This document shows positions 13,002-24,125 of a DNA stretch of 64,000 bases, piece by piece. Under the pieces are notes generated by a model. It was not told where the DNA came from. It saw only the letters and a list, made by a program, of their open reading frames with translations, and made no database searches. Source of the stretch: Triglochin maritima (taxonomy: Eukaryota; Streptophyta; Magnoliopsida; Alismatales; Juncaginaceae). Numbering within the stretch: the stretch's first letter is position 1; the number at the start of each line of letters is the position of its first letter. The position numbers and the translations under genes were made by a program. Location: positions 21,247,621-21,311,620 of the forward strand of contig OY821784.1 in NCBI GenBank assembly GCA_963682175.1, given 5' to 3'.

Positions 13002-13319
13002 AGTACCGTAAACAAGTTGGAAATACTGCATTCGGTTACTACATAATGACTTTATGACACAAATTGTCAACTTCAGATTGGATGATGGAGATTTACGACA
13101 AATATCTTCGATATGTAACTCCACATTTTAGGTTATTTAATTATTTTAAAATATAATTTATGTTTGTAGATTTTTCAACCTGACCTTCAACTGTTTTCAC
13201 AAGAAGAGATAGATGAAACATGAGAGACGTGGTCTGCTTACTTTGTTAGTCGTATGCTAAAAAATACAGTATAATCACAGTTAGTAAAATTTTGTATTTA
13301 AATAGTGGATGAATGTTGT

Positions 13320-13520
13320 ATATTAGTTACATTTTTTTGTTGGATTGTATATGAGTATATTGAAGGTTGGATATGAGTTAATGGTTGGATCGGAGTTACA
13401 TTTCTGTGTTGGACATTAGTACTTATAATGGGATGTGAGTTATATTTTTTGTTGGATTGTATATGAGTATATTGAAGGTTGGAAATGAGTTAATGATTGG
13501 AAATGAGTTATATTTTCTGT
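13320..13520. repeat. Imperfect direct duplication
   Basis: A unit beginning TTGTTGGATTGTATATGAG at about 13337 recurs at about 13451, each followed by TATTGAAGGTTGGA and a run of GAGTTA-containing phrases. It lies between the decayed peptidase gene and the CACTA subterminal block and has no reading frame. Confidence 0.6.
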
Positions 13521-13564
13521 ACAACGGATTTTAGTTTGAATTAAAACCCTCAAAACCCAAAATT

Positions 13565-14040
13565 AATAGTGGGCCTACCACCTCAGATATCTTCCATATC
13601 CGACGTGGTAATGGGTCTACCACGTTAGATTTCCTACATATCCGACGTGGTAAACCCATTATCAAATTTGGGTTTTGATGGTTTTAATTCAGAGTCGATC
13701 CCCTGCAAAAAAAATGTAATTCACATCCAATTTATCCAAATGTTCGACCAAAAATTATAATGGGTCTATCACGTCGGATTTCCTCCATAACCGACGTGGT
13801 AGAGACCTGTATGACGTCAGATATGGTGGAAATACGACGTGGTAGACCAATTACCACGTCGGATATGGAAGATATCCAACATGGTAGACCCATTATCAAA
13901 TTTGGATTTTGATGGTTTGAATTCAGAATCAAACCCCTGCGCAGCAAATGTAACTGACATTTAATTTATCCAACTGTTCAACCTAAAATTATAATGGGCA
14001 ACCACGTCGGATTTACTCCATATCTGACGTCATAATGGGT
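13565..14040. repeat. CACTA-type subterminal inverted repeats (right block) with internal duplication
   Basis: At least five hairpin units pair CCACGTCGGAT with ATCCGACGTGG across 8-12 bp loops, for example at about 13609-13652. A segment of about 120 bp (CCATTATCAAATTTGG... to ...AAAATTATAATGGG) occurs at about 13654-13765 and again at about 13888-13996. This block may be the 3' end of the element starting at 6669 or the 5' end of the one encoding tnp2. I cannot decide between these because no terminal inverted repeat is visible. Confidence 0.65.
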
Positions 14041-14760
14041 ATTTTTAGTGCGACATCTAATAACCCTAGTAGCCAGCCCCTCAGACCTAAACCCCATAAC
14101 ACCTCTCCCAACCTCACTACAGCCCACCGCACCATCTCCGAGCTCACCGCAGCCCCTAAACCCATCGCACCATCTCCGAGCACACCACAATCCCGCCGCA
14201 ACCAGACTATGATCTATCCTCTTTAGGTTCACATCAACTCGAACAAGCTCCCTCTTTTACACAATTTTTTGCTTCTCTTGTTTGGTTGATATTGTAAGAA
14301 GAGAATTTTTTCTTTATTGCGAAGAGTGGGTTTTCATTTTCTGTTTCCACTTAGCTGGATCTATAGATGCATTCTATCTCCAAATCAAAGATTCCATCTT
14401 TAGACGCGTCGTTTTGGTCTAAAGATCCAATTTTTAAGGGTTTCTTGTGGATCTAACTACTTATCTTGCCCATGTCAAAGTCAAATATATTGGATATTTA
14501 TGTTGATTAGATTTTATTTTGCGTAATTTATCTTATTTTCCTGTGATTGATTGATAGTTGGGTTTTTAGTAAAGTGTCTTTGAATGAATGCTACTATACT
14601 AGTAGAAAGCTGATTTTAATTTTGTTTTTGGCTGAATTGATAATTGATCTAAGAATATAACATCTCTGCTGGTGAATTTGGATTTGGTTAATTTTGTGTT
14701 ACTTTAAAATTACTATATATTGGGTTCATTTTATATCACGATTGTTTGTTTTGTTGTGTA
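14041..14760 (+). other. Leader and first-intron region of the CACTA tnp2 gene
   Basis: No domain is recognised. AT-rich sequence leads to GTTGTGTAG at 14752-14760, a plausible splice acceptor directly before the first readable transposase codons. A small reading frame at 14035-14226, rich in Pro and Ser, is low-complexity and not called. Confidence 0.4.
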
Positions 14761-15421
14761 GATAAATTGAATCGAAATAGGATTTTTGCAAGTCGATTGA
14801 GTGATGAGTATAAGTACGGAGTTGATTAATTCCTAGAGTTTGCCCAAAATAATGCCCATTTTAGAAACGAAGGAAAGGTCTTCGGTCCGTGTAGGAAGTG
14901 TCTGAACATATTCTTAAGAGATGTAACACAAATCAAGGCTCATCTATTTGAAAAAGGTTTTGATGAAGCTTATACGCGTTGGATATGGCACGGTGAGGAT
15001 GAAATACGTAAAGAAAGTGATGATCCTTCAGAGAAAGATGTTAATGATGATGATCGGCTAGAGGATATGATTCGAGATGTTGCCAAAAAGTTCGAAGATA
15101 AACCACAAGTACTTAGTAATTTGTTGTCAGACAATGAAAAACCTATGTATCCGGGTGGCAATGATTTCAGTAGATTGTTTGCAGTGTTATGGTTATATAC
15201 CTTGAAAGCCTCCAACGATTGGAGTGATGTCATTTTTACTGCCTTACTTAAGTTGTTAAAAGAAATTCTTCCAGAAAACAATGAACTTCCAGACCGTACA
15301 GATGCGGCAAAAAAAAATCTTGTGTCCAATGGGTATGCAACATAGGAAAGTACATGCATGATCTAATGTGCATATTATATAGGGCCCAATAGGAAAATCT
15401 GCATTGTTGTCCCGTTTGTAA
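14761..15421 (+). pseudogene. CACTA transposase (TNPD/tnp2), N-terminal part
   Basis: Frame 14761-15342 matches the plant transposase-associated domain, including the C-x-x-C of P-C-R-K-C, the H-L-F-E-K-G-F stretch and the R-W-I-W-H-G-E signature. It then enters the tnp2 start (S-D-N-E-K-P-M-Y-P-G... L-P-E-N-N-E-L-P). An in-frame TAA at 14827-14829 and shifts after 15345 break it. The product would be the DDE transposase that cuts CACTA element ends in the nucleus. The gene is interrupted at 15426/15427 by a gag-only LTR element and resumes at 22388 within the same protein motif (C-P-V-C-N-S then R-Y-K). Confidence 0.85.
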
Positions 15422-15426
15422 CTCGT
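15422..15426. other. Target-site duplication, left (CTCGT)
   Basis: These 5 bp precede the LTR TG at 15427. The right copy at 22383-22387 reads CGCGT, one mismatch. Joining the flanks restores the tnp2 reading. Confidence 0.75.
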
Positions 15427-16750
15427 TGATTGACATCATTTCATACATACATTTGTGTCTTATATCCGTTATCTTTCACCTAAACAATGCTATGTAACGA
15501 GTTTTATGTTTAAGTTTCAAGAATAAGCAAGTTGAGGAGAAGAGGCACAAAAAGGAATCAAAAGCAAGGAAAAGGACTGAGTTGCAAGACTTGGGGACTG
15601 AGATGCAAGAGGGAAGGACCCGGATGAAAGCCTAAAGGACCAATGAGCAAATCAGGAAACTCCACACCATCATGAGGCGTATTTTGGCAATTTAATCCGG
15701 GCCCAACCAGCAACAACCGAATTGGGTTCATCAAACACCAAGAAATCAATCCAAAACCGAGCCACCAAAATCCAGACTCGATTCAACACTTATAGACCGC
15801 CAATTCGCGGTCCAAGACCGCCAATTGGCACTCCATTTGGATCCAAACCCGATATGACTTGTCCAGGTGTTGTATTAGTATCTATTTAGTCCATTTATGG
15901 TATGCGTTTAGTCACATACCTGGGGATTTTCCCTGATTACCTTTTTAATGGCTATAAAAAGAACTCCTCCTCCTCCTTTTGTATTCATCCATTGCTTGGT
16001 CGCATTCTCTCTACTTGGAGTAAGCCTTGCAGAAAAATCTCAAGGTGGAGGAGAATGCTACCTTCAATGTAAGTCATCTAATAAAATAAATTTTCCATTG
16101 TTTTTGTTCTTATGTTGTTTCTTTATGCATGCTTAGCTTGGTTTTATTTCTTTGATTCTAGGCTAAAGTAGTTAGAATGTTTCTTTTCTTCTTTAGTGTA
16201 ATTGTTAGAGGAATGTGTAGTGAGTAGATCCATCCCCCTTTGGGGGTGGAGATGATGTTCATACATGCATTAAAGAATGTATATGAATGCTTTAGATTTT
16301 GATTGTGTTGATAACTGTGAATGTATGCTTGCTTGTTAGAGTAGAATGCTACACTTGATGGGTTTTGCGACACATCTTAGACACCTCTAATGCTTGTTTA
16401 GGTTCTGAAATACCCGAAATCAACTAGGTTAGTGAATGGATTGATAGGTTTTGCCATAACCTTTAGACACTTCCTATGCATGAAAACACTACCTACATTT
16501 GTTCCTATAGAATGCATTCTTCACCATCGTTTTACATGTGTGCACACACTCCACCCCTTAGGGGTTTTCCATTTCTGATTTCCAGCTTTCAATTTCCCTC
16601 GCTTTCGTTTTCCTTATTTGATGCTTACTCGTTTAGTGTAGTTAGTCTAGTTTAGTGTAATCAGAGTCTACACACCTCCTTGTGGATCGACCAGTATTTG
16701 CCACCGCTTCAACGCGGTCGTGAACTTGCGGTATTTAAAATGATTAAACA
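15427..16750 (+). repeat. 5' LTR of gag-only copy 1
   Basis: Starts TGATTGACATCATTTC and ends GATTAAACA. Paired GACCGCCAATT...GCGGTC palindromes lie near 15792-15835 and a TATA box at 15953-15960. The alignment to the 3' LTR is clear by eye, with scattered differences and indels. Confidence 0.9.
15953..15960 (+). promoter_or_regulatory. TATA box of the Athila-family LTR
   Basis: GGCTATAAAAAGAACTCC lies at the place where all family LTRs have CTATAAATAGAACTC. In several copies it follows an inverted repeat, CCGGGGGATTGTCCCGG. Confidence 0.55.
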
Positions 16751-16756
16751 AGTTTT

Positions 16757-16773
16757 TGGCGTCGTTGCCGTTG
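16757..16773 (+). other. Primer binding site, tRNA-Asp type
   Basis: TGGCGTCGTTGCCGTTG sits 6 bp after the LTR end. It is complementary, with a few mismatches, to the 3' end of plant tRNA-Asp (whose complement is TGGCGCCGTTGCCGGGG). A tRNA-Asp primer is characteristic of Athila-type elements. Confidence 0.8.
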
Positions 16774-17887
16774 AGGTGATCTGTCCAGACATTGGTTTGG
16801 ACGATTTGAGTGATTTTAATTTTTCCTTTTTAGTTTTGGTTGCTTTCAGAGGTTGTAATAAGCAAGGGGAGGCTACTGGAGAAACTGGGGGAACAATTGC
16901 GAAAAAGGGACCGCCAATCAGCGGTCTGAAACCACCAATTGGCGGCCCGGTGAGTTGCATTCTCCCCAATTTTTGTTGTGGTAGTTTATGTCTTCAATGT
17001 AGTGGTCTGGGAATTCTATTTTGCATGTTTTAACTTGTAGTTAGATCCCAGATTTAAAATCAATCCCCTTTAATCAACTTGGACCATAAAACTCAAAGCA
17101 AAAATTAGACTTCTTGCCATCTAGGTCATGCATCATTTGTAGACCTTGCACGCATTTGTCTTTTCTTTGCTTTACATTTTTGTTGTTGATTGCTGGCGTG
17201 AGGTATGTGCACCCAAATCTCTCATCCATGCATGTTTCGATCATGCATTAGTTAGTAAGGTGCATCGGGACAAGAGTGAGGTGAGTGCTTGTTTGGTGAG
17301 TTGCTTGCTAGCCTATGATTTCAAAATATCTTTAAGGGGCATCACCTATAGTCTTCAAAGATAAGGTGGGGGATTTCATTACCCCTCCCTTAGACCCAAA
17401 AAGCACACTCAAGTAAAGCCTTAATATAAATCAAGTAGACATTGGCCCTAAGGAATTCGGACGCACTAGGAGAGTGATCTAGTTGAGACCGTCATGACCA
17501 GATCGACGTCGCCTGCATTTTCGATAGTAGGAGGTATTGGATATCCGGATTTGGTATCACTTGCTGGGCATTGTGGTCTTCGTTGTAGGGAGGTGAGGCG
17601 TGTCGAGACTAGTGACCTCGAAGTTAGGCGTCGTCTAGCCTAAGGACCCATAGCCTTAAGTTGTTTGAGCCGTGCTTGCTAGATTAGGCTTCTACCTTCT
17701 CCCATTACCCAAGCTAGCTTTATGGATTCTTCCCTTCACCTCTGAGTCATCTTCTTCTCACCTACTTCTACATTCTAGTATCCTCCCCTTTACACTCTCT
17801 GTTAGCGTTTTAGGGTCGAGTCGAGCACTTTTTGCGAGCTTGGCCTCGTGGTTGTGAGAGTGATCGACTCGGGAGTTCTTTGTCAAG
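16774..17887 (+). other. Leader of gag-only copy 1
   Basis: Non-coding leader alignable with 34991-36100 and 52666-53773. A second pair of palindromes (GACCGCCAATCAGCGGTC and a related ACCACCAATTGGCGGCC unit) lies at about 16909-16948. Reading frames here are not conserved between copies. Confidence 0.7.
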
Positions 17888-19395
17888 ATGGATGGTTACA
17901 TGGGCGACCATCCATATCATTGTTGGGACTAGGACAATTCTCCCTGATACTCCGGACCCATGCATCTTGGGGTGCCTCAGACAAACACCCCGTATGGTTG
18001 GGACAATCTTCATTGTTTGACTGAGCAATCTTCATATTGGGGTAATGTGAGAGAGGCACCGACTGCTAGACCACCATCTAGTTACGTCGGATCATATGTT
18101 GTTTTCTCCAACTGAGATGTTGCAAGAACCTTTGGCCTCTTTCATGCATGTGGTAGATGACATGAGTGCACCGGTGGCTCCAGTAGCCGTAACGTGTGAC
18201 TGGTGTGAGTTGAATGGTCATGTTATCGTGGAATGTTCTTATGTTCCCCCAGATCCTGAGTATGAGCATACCTTTTCCTAAAATGCTCAATATGACCATT
18301 ACACATCGCGTACAACCCTAGGGATGGATTCGTGGGGATACAATTCTTATTCAAATTCTTATACATCATTCCCACCCCAGTATCCTCCTTCTAAATATCC
18401 TGAATTCTACCAACACCCCACGACCAATCATTGGACTAATTCTCAGCCCATCACCACCCAACCCATCCATTTCCCAAATTCTGACATGAACCTCACAATT
18501 GACCCCAAACTTGATTCTTTAGAACAAGCCCTCCAAACGTTCATGAAAACCACTCAAAATGTGTTGAAATCCAATCATGATTCCCTGCAAACTATGGAAA
18601 TGTATGTGAGTCAAATTACACAACAACTAAGTAAACGTGAGGAGGGTGACATTTCTTGTAAACGTGAGGATTCATCTTTTGATATCGATCCACCACCACA
18701 TTCACAAATTCAAAGCACAATCTTTCACAGTCAAACTCCTAATCAGTATGAGGGACTTGGGGTTTCAATTCATGATCACATTGTGGGGGATTCGATCCAA
18801 ATTAAGAATAACATGGACCAACTTCATTATGAGTCGGCACAGGATTGTGCCGCATCTTTTTGTCCCATGGCCCCTGAGCCACATGATCTTCATGTTGTGC
18901 CTCTTAAGGACTCACCTCTGGCGGAGCAAGAGCTCCCTAGTACCCTTAATTTCAAACGACCTGATGAGAGTTTGCCTCTCACTACTGTTCCTGATTATCT
19001 TGGAAATGATGGAACATTAAACAACTACATTGCTAATGAGGGTATTAGGAGTTCCTTGGAAGATACCTTGGGTAAGAGACCCACTTTATGTTCGCCTGGT
19101 GAGTCGGACATGCATAACAAGGTTCTCGACCTCGTTTCGACCCACCAGCATGGGTTGGAGAGTTTGGATTGACGATCATAACTTCAATACCTCAATGACA
19201 AAAACTCTTCTTCCATTGTGCAATTATTCCCAAACTCTCGAGAGGTTCAAGCTCTTTAATTTTGATCCTTTGAATGAGACGCCTTTGCATCCAATTCATG
19301 AACCTCTTCTTTCATCTTGTGCTCTTTGTGAGGGGGGCCCAAACATGAGTAGTCTGGCCCCGCATGGTGTCATGTTCCCTTTCCAAGTACATTGA
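17888..19395 (+). pseudogene. Gag-like protein of gag-only copy 1, broken
   Basis: The start ATG-GAT-GGT-TAC is shared by all three copies. The frame is broken by a TAG after 14 codons, by a deletion near 18085, and by a 2-bp loss near 19150 relative to copy 2. The longest clean part is 18324-19172. The zinc-knuckle region reads C-D-W-C-E-L-N-G-H-V-I-V-E-C, so C-x2-C-x4-H-x4-C is kept. A coiled-coil-like stretch follows (about 18510-18640) and then the unassigned C-terminal region ending F-P-F-Q-V-H. It is dead, but all family landmarks can be read. Confidence 0.8.
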
Positions 19396-21009
19396 CCCAC
19401 GTTTGAGATTCCCATTTGATGTCCTTTGACAAATGAAGAAAGGAACTTATTTTTGTACATAGTTTTATTCAAAAAAAAACAAGTAAAATAAAAGACTCCA
19501 TGAGCGAGCATTGATTGTTGTGGGCCCAACCGTTGTGTATTTGGGCCCCATTTCTTTCACCTATTTGTATCCCTTCTTTAGCATCTCACAAGTTTTGGGA
19601 GAATACGGGTTTGTGTCCATCAACATAACCATGAACTTCCTGTTGTACATCAGGTTGGTGAGATCTTTTCTTTTTCATACGTAAATCCATGTAGTTTCAT
19701 GATCACATTAATTGAGGACAATGCATGAAGTAGGTGTGCGGGGGTGTTTTACGTGTGTACGTAGTCGAGTCTTTTTCCTTTGATTTTGTTTTCTTTTGTG
19801 TGTATTGATAGGGTCATGTTAGTGGGCTGCATTTAATATCGATATATCTGCTTGCCATGATCCTTGGGTGACTTGTCTTCTTTTGCTTGCCTAGTGCTTT
19901 AAAATTTTCACATTTCTTTCAAAATCTTCTTGTGTTTGCGAAAGATAACGTTTTGTAGGTTTTGCGTGTGTTTAGTATGTGCAAAACCGTTGTGAGGCAA
20001 AGTAAAAAGAAAACTCCCAAAATTGTCTTGAACTTGATGCATTAGGATATCTAGTACAGTGGCTTTAGGACTTATCTAGTCGTTAGGATGCACCCTATTT
20101 TTCCCTCAAGGGGCGAGTAATCATAGGGTTTCGGTGCTCAAACATTTAAAGAAGTCCACCCTGAACCTAGTGAGCCAATAATTCATGTCTGTTAATTTAA
20201 GGGAGTTTGTTGTAGTCAAGGACCCTTTAAATCTTGTTGTGAGACATTAAGTGTAGGGGTTTTGGTTCATGTGTAGATAAGAAATAAGTGAGTAGGTGTT
20301 CTCTCTTCTCGCACGGCTCCTATCACTTGGGAAAGTAGGTCTGAGGGGACTTTGTGCCTGGTGCTTTCGAGTCATCTGACTTGGGATGCGCTGACCGAAC
20401 TCCTGTTACAAGGTGGTAGGGATTGCCCTATGTGGAGATTTGGGGAAAGGTGTACGTGATAGTGTAAGTCCTCATAGGCAATGGTGCACGAAACCTGACC
20501 ATGGGAGAACGAAACTCCAACTAATAAAAAGAAAAGAAACAAAATAAAAATATGAAAAGAAACAAAAAGAAAAAAAATGGTAATGCGAATAAGAACCTTA
20601 ATGGACTTTACACTTTGTATCACTTGGGGATGTTGAGATTGTCCATGTCTTTCACTTAAGTCCTTATTTAACTTGCACGAATGGTTCATTAGGCTAGGTG
20701 TGTGGACTGATTACCTATATAGAGATGGCCCGTAGGATTACCGCGTCCAAGGATCGATAATAATGAGTCCATCGAGTCGAGTGTCTAGATTGAATAATGC
20801 ATCAATGTTCGGATTTTGTGGGTATATCCGCTGAAAACCCTCAGGAGACACCACGCCTCCTCCTTGGTGACAAGGAGGTTTAACGGCTTGTTGCACGTGC
20901 TAAGTGTAACCATGATTCCTACGAAAGTGAGTTATGATTTCTTGTTTTTCGTATGCTTCATTTCTTCCAAATTACTCTTTCTTTGTTTTGCTCGGGACTA
21001 GCAAAAGTT
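19396..21009 (+). other. 3' non-coding region of gag-only copy 1
   Basis: About 1.6 kb, closely alignable with 37591-39210, 55317-56857 and, on the other strand, 25513-26760 and 61848-63300. It contains an A-rich AAAAGAAA stretch near 20520-20580. No conserved reading frame is visible. Long 3' non-coding regions are usual in Athila elements. Confidence 0.7.
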
Positions 21010-21024
21010 AGGTGTGGGGGTATT
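21010..21024 (+). other. Polypurine tract of copy 1
   Basis: AGGTGTGGGGGTATT directly precedes the 3' LTR. The same tract stands before the 3' LTR in copies 2 and 3 and, reversed, at 25498-25512 and 61833-61847. Confidence 0.8.
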
Positions 21025-22382
21025 TGATTGACATCATTTCATGCATACATTTGTGTGTTATATCCATTATCTTTTACCTAAACAATGCTATGTAACGAGA
21101 ATTATGTTTAAGTTTCAGGAATAAGCAAGTTGAGGAGAAGAGGCACAAAAAGGACTCAAAAGCAAGGAAAAGGACTGAGTTGCAAGACTTGGGGACTCAG
21201 ATGCAAGAGGGAAGGACCCGGATGAAAGCCTAAAGGACCAATGAGCAAATCAGGAAACTCAACACCATCATGAGGAGTATTTTGGCAATTAAATCTGGGC
21301 CCAACCATCAACAACCGAATTGGGTTCATCAAACATCAAGAAATCAATCCAGAACCGAGCCACCAAAATCCAGACTCGATCCAACACTTATAGACCGCCA
21401 ATTAGCAGTCCATTTGGATCCAAACCGGATAAGACTTGGCCAGGTGTTGTATTAGTATGTTTTGAGTCTATTTAGGTTATGCGTTTAGTCCCATACCGGG
21501 GGATTGTCCCGGATTACCTTTTTCTATGGCGATAAATAAAACTCCTCCTCTTTTTGTATTCACCCATTGCTTGGTCGCATTCTCTCTACTTGGAGTAAGC
21601 CTTGGAGCAAAATCTCAAGGTGGATAAGAATGCTACCTTCAATGTGAGTCATCTAATAAAATAATTTTTCCATTGTTTTTGTTCTTATGTTGTTTCTTTA
21701 TGCATGCTTAGCTTAGTTTTATTTCTTTGATTCTAGGCTAAAGTAGTTAGAATGTCCTTTCCTCTTTAGTTTAATTGTTAGAGTAATATGTAGTGAGTAG
21801 ATCCATCCCCTTTTGGGGGTGGAGATGATGTTCATACATGCATTAAGGAATGGATATGAATACTTTAGATTTTGATTGTGTAGATAAATGTGAATGTATG
21901 CCTGCTTGTTAGAGTAGAATACTACACTTGATGGGTTTTGCCACACATCTTAGACACCTCCCATGCTTGTTTAGGTTCCGAAATAACCAACTTGTGTATA
22001 TGAATGTTAATCAACTAGGTTAGTTTAAGGATTGATAGGTTTTGCCATAACCTTTAGACACTTCCTATGCATGAAAACACTACCTACATTTGTGCCTATA
22101 GAATGCATTCTTCACCATCTTTTTACATGTGTGCACACACTCCACCCTTTAAGGGTTTTCAATTTCTGATTTCCAGTTTTCAATTTCCCTCGCTGTCATT
22201 TTCCTTATTTGATGCTTACTCGTTTAGTGTAGTTAGTCTAGTTAAGTGTAATCACAACTTTTCCCCTCTTTTCCCACTTGCCTTCGAACAAACTAGAGTC
22301 TACACACCTCATTGTGGATCGACCCGTATTTGCCACCGCTTCAACGCGGTCGTGCACTTGCGGTATTTAAAACGATTAAACA
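21025..22382 (+). repeat. 3' LTR of gag-only copy 1
   Basis: It runs from TGATTGACATC to GATTAAACA, 1358 bp. It carries the inverted repeat CCGGGGGATTGTCCCGG at 21496-21512 just before the TATA region. Only one GACCGCCAATTAGCAGTC unit remains, near 21393, whereas the 5' LTR has two. Confidence 0.9.
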
Positions 22383-22387
22383 CGCGT

Positions 22388-23037
22388 CAAGGTATAAACA
22401 AAAGAAAAATGTGAGTGGTGATATACTTGTACAAGGGCCACCTACGAAGGTGTAATGGTATCTTCCGATCATTCCAAGGTTGAAATGTTTGTTTGCCTGC
22501 CCCGTGGATTCAAAGAATCTGACATGGAACGCAGATCGTGATAAAGTGAATGATCAGATGCTTCAACATCCTGCTGATTCTCCGCAGTGGAAGAAGATCG
22601 ATTCATATTTTCCGGTGTTCGGTCAAGAATCCAGAAATCTAAGACTTCGTCTGTGTACTGATGGAATGAATCATTACGGGAGTTTGAGTAGCCTTCATAG
22701 TTCGTGGCTTGTTCTACTAGTGATGTACAATCTACCTCCATGGTTAAGCATGAAAGATAGACATATGATGTTGTCTTTAATGATTTCTAGTCGAAAACAA
22801 CCAGCAATGACTTCAAGAAATTGTGCAATGATGGCGAGCAAGTGTGGGATGCCCACCATCAACAGTCATTTACAATGCGTACGATGATATTTTGCACAAT
22901 TAATGACTTCCCTGCATATGGAAATATGTCTGGCTACTCTGTGAAAGGGTACAAAGTGTGTCCTATTTGTGAAGAAAACACATGTTATTTGCAGCTTTTG
23001 CATGGAAGTAAGATAGTGTATCTTGGTCATCGCAAAT
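22388..23037 (+). pseudogene. CACTA transposase (tnp2), middle part
   Basis: The reading resumes directly after the right target duplication with R-Y-K-Q-K. It covers the core of the tnp2 family: L-T-W-N-A-D, H-P-A-D-S-P-Q-W, L-C-T-D-G-M-N (with the conserved Asp), N-L-P-P-W-L, F-C-T-I-N-D-F-P-A-Y-G-N, C-P-I-C-E-E and Y-L-G-H-R-K. There is a stop near 22455 and a frameshift near 22805-22830. At 23037 the gene is cut by a solo copia LTR, and it continues at 40495 with F-L-P. The full match to the family in motif order makes the call secure, but it is not functional. Confidence 0.9.
23033..23037. other. Target-site duplication, left (CAAAT)
   Basis: CAAAT here and at 40490-40494 flanks the solo copia LTR, which is split by later insertions. 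The match is perfect over 17 kb of intervening DNA. Confidence 0.9.
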
Positions 23038-24125
23038 TATAGGATTTCGTGTCCTTATATATGTATATATTTTAAAAAAAATACAAGCATACATGATCGA
23101 TTTCACATTTTCATCAATTTTATGTACACTATTTCATGTTTATTCTAATATCATGCAATGCTACATATATTAAAATAAATCAGGAAGAGTGGATCATACC
23201 CAAAGGTTCTCTAAAACCTTTTCGAAGATCCAGAGTTCCGTTGCCCGTTGAATTGCCCGTCGATTGACCTTCAAGTGTTCACCAAACTCTAAACAAGATT
23301 AGAGATAAAGGAGATAGGCAATTAATCTCTAATGAAGCTTAGAATCCAGCTAATAACCCGTCCAAAGTTCCACGAGATTTGATCTCCAAAAGCTCTGACT
23401 AATTAAGAGAATTCCGTGGTGATTGGTTGAGAGATTAGGGAGAGAGAGAATTTGCATTAACACATTTATGAAACATGTAGGGTGAGATGTCCTATTTATA
23501 CCCTCACAAATCACCCACATCATGAACTATTCTCTAGCCATGATCTGTTGTTTTTCTTCCCTAAAACCAAACATAATTTGCTACATAATCATCCTCAAAA
23601 CCGCTTGACCAAGTATGCAATTAATCTAGCCCATGATCTAATTATTCTATTAATATTTCTGACAAAAATCGTGCTGATGGGTCGACTGAAATTTTCAACC
23701 GATCGACCGTTTGGTTATCTAAAAAAGTTCGTGATACTTTTCGGTTGAATGGATTCCAAATCGGTCGACCGTTGTGCGACAAGAAAAATCCCTGTTATTT
23801 TTTGGTCGAACTGAATGCCAAACCTGTCGATCGTTTTCAAAACGTTTTGAAAAGGAACCCAAAAATTATTGTTCACTGGTCGACCGTTTTGCACTATTTT
23901 TTGCCTTTGTCAACTTTTGGATCAATCTCCAACAAAATTTGATCTTTTGGGGTTTTAGCAAATTCCTATCTTATGTAATATATTATCCCATGTAATATTC
24001 AATCAATTATACCCCATAATATATACAACTTATATGAATTTATTCATGATTCTAATTATATCAATTTGCGTTTCATATTGATTTTATTGATTCACCACAT
24101 GTGTCCCTTTTCACATGAAACCTGA
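23038..24125 (-). mobile_element. Solo copia LTR (Angela/Tork-like), left part
   Basis: Reverse-complement match to the 3' half of the LTR at 4531-6665, including its end (TCCTATA here versus TCCTACA). CGGTCGACCG-type repeats are at 23690-23890. The last five bases, CCTGA, are the target duplication of the Athila-like element that split it. The right part is at 39566-40489. No copia internal sequence is present on either side, so this is a solo LTR of about 2.0 kb. Confidence 0.9.
24121..24125. other. Target-site duplication, left (CCTGA)
   Basis: CCTGA here and at 39566-39570 flanks the 15.4-kb Athila-like element. Removing the insert restores a continuous copia LTR that matches the copy at 4531-6665. 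Confidence 0.95.

Larger units (their letters stand above)
7565..13260 (+). pseudogene. CACTA second gene: DUF8039-like block plus dead Ulp1-like (C48) protease
   Basis: Coding blocks with intron-like gaps are readable at about 7565-7800, 8090-8368, 8445-8719 joined to 10048-10140, 10210-10447, 11040-11275 and 13007-13140. The block at 10210-10447 has the G-x-V-Y...HG...K-N-L-K-V...LP-P-E...WP pattern of DUF8039, known from plant En/Spm-associated proteins. Blocks 11040-11275 and 13007-13140 match a C48 (Ulp1/SENP) peptidase. His (11162-11164) and Asp (11213-11215) of the triad are kept, but the Cys of the G-N-T-E-C-G-Y-Y motif reads Phe (13031-13033). Such proteases remove SUMO-like tags; this one cannot be catalytic. 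Two solo LTRs (8720-10042 and 11538-13001) interrupt the gene. Confidence 0.65.
15427..22382 (+). mobile_element. Gag-only Athila-type LTR element, copy 1 (6956 bp)
   Basis: It is bounded by LTRs 15427-16750 and 21025-22382 and by a near-perfect 5-bp target duplication. It has a tRNA-Asp primer site, a 1.1-kb leader, a broken gag-like gene, a 1.6-kb conserved 3' non-coding region and a purine tract. There is no protease, RT, RNase H or integrase, so it must have moved with enzymes from a relative such as the Athila-like element at 24126-39565, whose LTR and 3' region match. Gag-only derivatives of this kind are known as TR-GAG elements. It sits inside the tnp2 gene. Confidence 0.9.

Noticed and set aside
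16757..16773. tRNA-Asp gene
   Set aside because: Only the complement of the last 17 bases is present, right after an LTR, so it is a primer binding site. No cloverleaf can be drawn.
17146..17364. Small frame in the leader of copy 1
   Set aside because: The frame is not kept in the leaders of copies 2 and 3.
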